Shown here piece after piece: positions 57,321 through 64,000 of a stretch of DNA of 64,000 nt. Made by a program: the position numbers and the translations under genes. The first letter of the stretch is position 1, and each line of letters begins with the position of its first letter. The stretch is from Corydoras sp. C115 (lineage: Eukaryota > Chordata > Actinopteri > Siluriformes > Callichthyidae): NCBI GenBank assembly GCA_019802505.1, contig JAFMOC010000072.1, positions 2,838,501-2,902,500 on the forward strand, read 5' to 3'. The notes under the pieces were generated by a model that was not told the DNA's origin, searched no databases, and worked only from the letters and a program-made list of their open reading frames with translations.

Positions 57321-57952
57321 CTCAGACAAAAGCACATGGCGGGTCCCTCCCGCACCCCACCGTCTTCATTACTCCACTAATACGAGGCAGCAACGTGGTC
57401 ATGAACTAAACTTGTATTATTAGATCTGACCTCACAAATGGACTCTCCCTTTGTTTCACCACCCCACGACACCTTAGCTTATAACTTAACATCTTTATAT
57501 TTCATCTGTGCTTTCTTTTGAACTTTTGTGTTGGAACTGTAAATGAACAGTTGAACTGAACTTAAACAACATAATCTCTCAGGTTATATCATTCTCTATG
57601 TAAGTAAAGTCTCCTAAAAGCAACAATTACTCAGTATGATCTGTATGTCTCACATTTTCAAAATGCACAATGTGATGTTCAGTGGCTGTGCAGCTAGAGG
57701 GCACACTTTACAACAAAAACTCTAACGTGTGACGTTCATGTGTTTTAAAGATAACTAGAAATGATGTAGCTATTGATTACATTGAAATTTATGATTAGTA
57801 TTAGTACGTCAAGACTCTAAATCAGTGTTTCTCAAACGTTTGTTTCTCAAACACTTTTGTTAGACAAAGATGAATAGAGGTTCTCCACGTGTATGCTTTA
57901 GATGAATCTGATGACTTTTATATCTATGTTTAAACAAAAATTAATTTTATAT

Positions 57953-58083
57953 TCATTAATTCATTATCCGCTTTATCCTCTATTAGGGTCGTGGGGGGGG
58001 GGTTCCCAATTCCCATCCAGAGGAGAACATTTCGGGCGCTGGGCAGATACACCCAGGACAGGGCGGCAATCTATCGCTGGGCT
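57953..58083 (-). repeat. DANA-like SINE 3' fragment
   Basis: Tail to ctatcgctgggc only; the rest is missing. Confidence 0.75.
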
Positions 58084-59028
58084 TAATTTTATATATTTTT
58101 AAAAATATTGTCTGTGAAATTGTTAATACTTAAAGATTTTTCTATCCAAATAAATTTTGTCAGTAACATTGTTCAATTTACAAAAAAATATTATTATATA
58201 TTTTTTAAAACAAATGTTAATTAAAAATGTTTTGCATTAAAATACATTAAATGCCAATATCTCTCACAGTTGTATACATGTAATGTTACATGTATAATGT
58301 TACATTTATTTATCATGTATTAGCAATGAAATTCAAGATCAAGCAACTACAGACCCTTTCCAAAAAAAATGAATATCATAAAAAAGTTAGATTAAATTCC
58401 TATATTTCCATTCAAAATTTTGAACTATCACATATTCTAGATTCAGGGCCCACAATTGAAATTATTTCAAGTATTTATTTGTTTATTTTTACATAATTTG
58501 TGCTTCCAGCTCATAAAACCCACAACAACAGGAATTAACATTTAATACTGTATAGAAATCAGCCCAAACTACTTCTCAGTTTCTGCAGAAATTAACTTGA
58601 TACTTTCAAAAGAATATGTCCATCTTCAGTATTTGATTGGGAATCCCTTTGCTTTAATCACTGCCTCGATGCGATGAGGAATTTAAGAAAACTGGAGGTT
58701 GCCACCCAAATCATACTTGACTGTTTAGATTTCACACTGGATCTCAAGCAGTTTGGATTCTGTTCTTTACCTCTAATGTTTTTGATGATAAGTGTGTTAC
58801 ACTCAGTTTAAAACTTTCATGGCCTTCAAAATTTGAACTGATTTCTCCACATTATTCCTATTTTTTGAATTCCTAATTTCCGGAGTTTTATTCTGGTTTT
58901 TAATCTGGAAGCCAAAATTATGTAAAAATAAACAAATAAATACTTAAAATCATTTACATTGTAAGCCCTGAATCTATAATATATGAAAGTAACTTTTTGA
59001 ATGGAATTATGGAAATGAATCAGTTTTC

Positions 59029-59393
59029 CATCCATTCATCCATCCATTATCTTCTGCTTTATCCTCTATTAGGGTCGCGAGGGGGTTCCCCATGCCCATC
59101 CAGGGGAGAACGTCTCGGGCACTGGGAAAATAAACCCAGGACAGGCCGCCAATCCATCGCTGGGCACACATTCACTCACACAAACCACCTCACACACAAA
59201 GCCTCTACACGGGCCAATTTGGAGAACTCAATTAACTTGATCCATGTTTTTGGACTGTGGGAGGAAACCGGAGAATCCGGAGGAAACCCACGCGGACACG
59301 GGGAGAACATGGAAACTCCACCCAGATTAGGATTTGAACCGGGAATGCCTAGTGCTGAGAGGCGAAGTGCCAGCCACTAAGCCACCGTGCAGC
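59029..59393 (-). repeat. DANA/mermaid-like SINE (first of twin)
   Basis: Inserted in the right arm of the 58349 element; its 5' part shares private variants (gattaggatttgaaccggga, atgcctag) with the next copy. Confidence 0.85.
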
Positions 59394-59403
59394 CCATCAG
59401 TTT

Positions 59404-59752
59404 TTCATTCATTCATTCATTATCTCCCGCTTTATCCTCTATTAGGGTGGGGTTCCCCATGCCCATCCAGGGGAGAACGTTTCGGGCGCTGGGCAGATAC
59501 ACCCAGGACAGGGCGCCAATCCATCGCTGGGCACACACTCACTCACACACACACACTCTATATGGGGCAATTTTTGGAGAATTCAATTGACTTGATCCAT
59601 GTTTTTGGACTGTGGGAGGAAACCGGAGAATCCGGAGGAAACCCACGCTGACACGGGGAGAACATGGAAACTCCACCCAGATTAGGATTTGAACCGGGAA
59701 TGCCTAGTGCTGAGAGGCGAAGTGCCAACCACTAAGCCACCGTGCAGCCCAT
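59404..59752 (-). repeat. DANA/mermaid-like SINE (second of twin)
   Basis: Separated from the first by catcagttttt; atcagtttt recurs on all three sides, indicating duplication or two insertions at one site. Confidence 0.85.
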
Positions 59753-59799
59753 CAGTTTTCCATGATATTCAAAATTTTTGGAAAGGGTCTGTGTTTTTA

Positions 59800-61085
59800 A
59801 TACCATTTGAGGGGTTATAAATACCATTTAAAAGTCCTCAATTTCTGGTGAGGAACTTTAAATGTCCAGGAACCCCACTTTGTGCAGCACTGTTTTTGGT
59901 CACCAGGTGTGCTAATATGTTTTATTTAGGAGTCTCTCAGACAGATTCTGAAACATGGCGCTAGGATTTCACTTTGTTATAAAACTAATGTTTAACGATT
60001 TGGGCTATTTTACACTCTAATCTGCTGAAGGGGCATGGTGATACTCATTGCTATTTTGCATTCCATCAACAGTCTGTTTTTACAGATTCCACCTGCGTAG
60101 TTTGTCTTGCCCTGGTGATTGTAAATACATCTATTCCAATTGATGTGGTGGTCTTTAAATAAGGTGTGTTCAGATAAATTTCTAACACAGTGCAAGTGCA
60201 CCACTGACTGAAAACTACCTAGACAGATGTCAACACTCAAACGTTGTTATCTTGGCAGTGAATTGCCAACACAGGCGCATGTGTCCAACGCCACTAAACG
60301 CTATTAAATATCACTGTATTTGTGCAGGGAATACATATTCAATCTACACTGTGTATTCTCACTGCAGAAAACTGGAATACCTCATGAGCCAGTTGATTGG
60401 TTTATTGCATGGTACACCCAAAACTCTCCAACGTATAATTAAGAGAATTAGAACATGCTCTTTGCACATTTTAAGCCACGCATGGTGGACTATTCCCATT
60501 GTTATGATTGCAAATACACACGAAAATGCCTTAAATCCAGCTGCGTGGATGACAGCTCACTAAAGACCATTTCGTGGTTTAGTGTAGTCTATTGTTTGTT
60601 GTAAATAAAAAGCAGAAGACCAGGCAAACGTTTCTTTATGTAACTCGGTTTGTGCAATATAAACAATGTTTCACAAAATCGGTTAATGGAAGATCAGAGC
60701 AATCAAATTATTGGTTCTAAGGTGCATTGCCCAAACTGTCTAAAAGAGACACAGGCATGAGCACGGAAGCAATCTGACATGCACTAAATCCAAGATCATC
60801 CATCAGATTGCTAAACGCTGAAGTGTAATTCATCACCTAAGAGTTCTTTCTCTGCTTGGAATTCAAATGGTGATTTGTTTTATATAACTTCAGGCAACAC
60901 TTGAAATTGTATCTGGTAATCTAAGGATTCAGCTCTTTAGACAATCCACAAGCCTGAGATGAACAAAAGAATATGTTTACTGTTGCTTACCAACAATTAA
61001 AATTGGCTTTAATGTTCAACACAGAATATGTATTTTTTCATTAATCATTATTATTAATGTTGTTTAATGATTTAAATTTTTTATT
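59800..61085. other. unassigned upstream sequence
   Basis: About 1.3 kb without a gene I can support. The open frames at 60010-60240 and 60252-60563 have no recognisable domain. Confidence 0.45.
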
Positions 61086-61087
61086 TC

Positions 61088-61196
61088 GGGCACTAGGCAC
61101 CAGGCTGATACACCCAGGACAGGACGCCAACCCATGGCTGGGTACATTCACTCACACAGACACACACACACAAACACACTCTATATGGAGCAATTT
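61088..61196 (-). repeat. DANA-like SINE fragment cut by a LINE
   Basis: The piece gggcactaggcaccaggctg...ctctatatggagcaattt ends where the L2-type LINE tail begins. Confidence 0.65.
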
Positions 61197-61975
61197 ACAT
61201 TTACATTACATTTACATTTAGTCATTTAGCAGATGCTTTTATCCAAAGCGACTTACAAATGAGAACCCCACAAGTCAGAAGTTATGGAGAAAACCAACTA
61301 TACTGTAAATTCATCAAACCTGATTGTTGTTAAAGCTTTCGAATTTTTATTTTTATTTATTTTTTATTTTTTTACAACAGGTATTTGTTAAAGAGATGCG
61401 TCTTAAGTAGTTTCTTAAAACTGTTTAGTGATTCTGCCTTACGGACAGAGTTGGGAAGATCGATCCACCATTTTGCAGTGGTGAACGCCACGGAGTGAGA
61501 ATTAGCTCCTCAGTGAGGTGGAACCGCCAGGCGGCAATCATCACTGGAGCGAAGTGAACGAGTCGGAGTGTATTTTGAAAAGATAGAGTGAAGGTAAGAG
61601 GGGGAAGATCCAGAAATGGTTCTGTAGGCCAGAGTCTGTGACTTGTACTGAATGCGAGCAGCTACAGGAAGCCAATGGAGGGAAGTGAGTAATGGAGTGA
61701 CATGAGTTCGCTTGGGCTGGTTAAACACGAGTCGGGCTGCAGAGTTTTGAATTAGTTGAAGAGGTCTGATTGTGGAAGCTGGGATACCGGCAAGTAGCGC
61801 ATTACAATAATCAAGCCGGGATAGGACTAGGGCTTGAACAAGCAGTTGGGTAGCATGTTCAGTCAAAAAGGGTCTGATCTTCCTTATGTTGTAAAGTAAA
61901 TTTAGAGCATTTAATTTACCTTGAATCGATGTTTTTGTAGTTATTTTAAGGAAGACACCTTGGGAGGACAAGGCT
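61197..61975 (-). mobile_element. 5'-truncated L2-clade-type LINE
   Basis: The minus strand reads RT C-terminal sequence (VLSRLDYCNALLAGIPAST, LLTSLHWLPVAARIQYKS) and ends with the cgctttggataaaagcatct-type tail and (TGTAAA)n. The frame stops at TGA where the copy at 13030 has CGA. Confidence 0.78.
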
Positions 61976-62092
61976 CAATGGGGATTCATCCTCCTTAATT
62001 GGCCAGGCAGCATCAACAGTGTAAGGCAGCCATGTACAGAATGTGTGGTGTTCAGGTTTCCATATTTAACAATTGGAAAAACTATTATAATT

Positions 62093-62454
62093 GGGGGTCG
62101 GCACGGTGGCTTAGTGGTCAGCACGTTCGCCTCTCAGCACTAAGTTCCCTGTTTGAATCCCCATCTGGGTGGAGTTTCCATGTTCTCTCCGTGTCTGCGT
62201 GGGTTTCCTTCGGGTTCTCCGGTTTCCTCCCACGGTCCAAAAACATGGAGCAAGTCAATTGAGTTCTCCAAATTGCCCCATATAGAGTGTGTATGCGCGC
62301 GTGTCTGTGTGAGTGAGTGTGTGGCCAGCGATAGATTGGCGCCCTGTCCTGGGTGTATCTGCCCAGCGACCGAAACGTTCTCCCCTGGATGGGCATGGGG
62401 AACCCCACCGCGACTCTTATATAGGATAAACCGGGAGATAATGAATGAATGAAT
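62093..62454 (+). repeat. DANA/mermaid-like SINE
   Basis: Full-length copy flanked by attataattgg. Confidence 0.86.
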
Positions 62455-62459
62455 ATTAT

Positions 62460-63005
62460 AATTGGAAATCTATATAAGTCCATTCAGGGTATCTTGCAGG
62501 TAATCCAGGTTCTATAAAACTGCAGTCCTGTAAGTTGCCCTCAATGGACTTATATATGTCTTATATTGTCTATGTATTACATTTTTTAACTTGGCCATGC
62601 TGTGTATTATGCTATGTATCTAAAGTGTCCCGAAGCAAAACAAAGTTCAAAGCAGTCTACATGAAGTGTAGCTGTCAGCCAGTCAGACCTCACTTTGTGT
62701 GACAGCTGCCAGTTCTTCAGTCCGACCACTGGACATTGGTGTCTGAGCTTAGCACTGTCACCTACAGCAAAAAACTCTTACAATGTGGCACGCTACTAAA
62801 ATAGACTTAACCTGATTCTAATCTTGTTCTGTTTACTTATATAATAAATATAGTGTGACTGTTCTTTACGCTAAAACAAATCACAGTAGACAAGCAGTTT
62901 CAAAAAATAATTTAAATAATTAAATTTAAAAGTAAATCGGTAAGTAACTCGTGAACTCGTGAAGTTCTTCAAATCAGCGTTACACCCTGGGGCATAACAG
63001 TATCT
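62460..63005. other. unassigned upstream sequence
   Basis: No exon, RNA gene or repeat recognised. Confidence 0.45.
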
Positions 63006-63012
63006 ATAAAAC

Positions 63013-63324
63013 ATCCATCCATCCATTATCTTCCGTTTTATCCTCTATTAGGGTCGCGGGGGGGATTCCCCATGCCCATCCAGGGGAGAACGTTTTGGGC
63101 GCTGGGCAAATACACCCAGGACAGGGCGCCAATCTATCTCTGGGCACACACTCACTCACACAGACACACTCTATATGGGGCAATTTGGAAAATTCAATTG
63201 ACTTGATCCATGTTTTTGGACTGTGGGAGGAAACCGGAGAACCCCACCCACGCGGACACGAAGAGAACATAGAAACTCCACCCAGATTGGGATTCAAAAC
63301 GACCACTAAGCCACTGTGCCGCCC
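63013..63324 (-). repeat. DANA/mermaid-like SINE with (GGAT)n tail
   Basis: The 5' region has small deletions (gaaccccacccacgcgg; missing B box). Confidence 0.82.
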
Positions 63325-63602
63325 TATCTATCAAACAGTTATAGTATAGCACATTTCTGGTTTAATAGACATGCAGCTCAAACTATCTAAACATGTCATA
63401 AAGAACCTGCAGATTTTCTCTTCACATAATCAAGATGAGACCATTAACAAATATTAAGCCAAATGCTCTTTCCCTTTTATCTTGACTTATGCATTTATTA
63501 GCTTTCAATTCTATACTATCAGTCCTTTATAGCTGGACTAGAAAACTGAGGTGCATCTGCATTTTGTCCAGTTCAAGGGAGCCATGAACCATGGAACGCC
63601 AC

Positions 63603-64000
63603 TGTTAGCTGCTCCGTTCTCCCCCGGAGGAGACGCGGGGAAACTGCGTACGCCGCATACGCCTGTTGAGCATTTCCCGGGAACGGCTACGCAGGGAAAG
63701 AATGCGTACGCCGGTCCGTCGGGTAAAACACTCCCACGGATACGACCTGCGGGGGAGTAATGCGCAGCGTGGTACCGTGGTCGAGCGCGGCAGGAGAGTT
63801 CAAGACACCGGGATAAAAACCAAAACAGATTTATTATTAAAAATGGTGTAGGGACACCAACAAAAAGGGGGAACAAACGAAAACAAACTAACGTCGGTGT
63901 TACCATTTGTCCGTCTTTCCCCGGAGGAGGGCGGCTAACGCGGAGGTGTAGCGTTCAGCCGCTCGCGCCTAGTGAGCGCTCCCGGGATACCGACCACGCG
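63603..64000 (-). mobile_element. LTR-element fragment running off the right edge
   Basis: 63603-63895 is the minus-strand relative of the 9157-9549 LTR (tgttagctgctcc..., aatgcgtacgccggtccgtc, ttattattaaaaatggtgt). After 63896 the sequence diverges into GC-rich DNA (cggctaacgcggaggtgt), so this may be one end of a larger or compound element. Confidence 0.55.

Larger units (their letters stand above)
58349..59793. mobile_element. non-autonomous DNA transposon with ~190-bp inverted repeats
   Basis: The left end acagaccctttccaaaaaaa is inverted at 59765-59793 (tttttggaaagggtctgt). Inner parts of the arms pair at 58360-58510 and 58840-59030. Between them a stretch reads tttgctttaatcactgcctc, like the C-terminal coding end of mariner-type transposases. 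Two SINEs interrupt the right arm. Confidence 0.65.

Noticed and set aside
57178..57423. Plus-strand 81-codon ORF
   Set aside because: No domain; the opposite strand gives a better explanation as a possible pfkm 5' region.

Overview
This is a vertebrate nuclear locus, almost certainly from a teleost fish. Protein-coding sequence is split into small exons with GT-AG introns. The introns are packed with fish-type repeats: DANA/mermaid-like tRNA-derived SINEs, Tc1-like transposons, LINEs with an L2/UnaL2-type tail, hAT and pogo-like elements, and LTR elements. An otophysan is a plausible guess from the SINE type, but the sequence alone does not fix the species.

Two genes are recognisable, both on the minus strand and head to tail. 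(1) A complete muscle-type 6-phosphofructokinase gene (pfkm) runs from a start codon at 54009 to a stop at 20217. I reconstructed 22 coding exons. Every splice phase agrees, and the exons sum to 2328 nt, or 775 residues plus stop, close to the size of vertebrate PFKM. (2) The 5' part of an integrin beta subunit gene, best matching beta-7 (itgb7), follows. Its start codon is at 9791 and six coding exons (299 residues: signal peptide, PSI, start of hybrid, first part of the beta-I domain) run leftwards to 1728; the rest lies beyond the left edge. A CpG-rich patch with two minus-strand splice donors (17752 and 17928) is a candidate itgb7 first exon/promoter. Two possible upstream pfkm exons lie at 56665-56730 and ending at 57177. 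Apart from strand and order, nothing here says the two genes work together. One is a glycolytic enzyme, the other a leukocyte adhesion receptor subunit.

Layout: 1-9.8 kb itgb7 exons and introns; 9.8-17.9 kb itgb7 first intron with a foldback element and LINE fragments; 17.7-18.1 kb candidate promoter; 18.35-19.77 kb tandem array of four SINEs; 20.2-54.0 kb pfkm; 54-64 kb upstream region of pfkm, mostly repeats. About 50 SINE copies or fragments are present.

The most unusual object is a 4.3-kb LTR element at 25301-29614 in a pfkm intron, antisense to the gene. It has two 617-bp LTRs that look identical over nearly all their length, a tRNA-Pro primer binding site and a polypurine tract. Its 3.1-kb interior shows no recognisable gag, pol or env. 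Instead it holds a tandem-repeat leader and three small unrecognised ORFs, some preceded by splice-acceptor-like sequence. Other notable structures are a LINE nested in a Tc1 copy, a 352-bp palindromic MITE with 21-bp internal repeats, long foldback elements, a related family of solo LTRs, and near-identical SINE pairs in inverted orientation beside splice sites.
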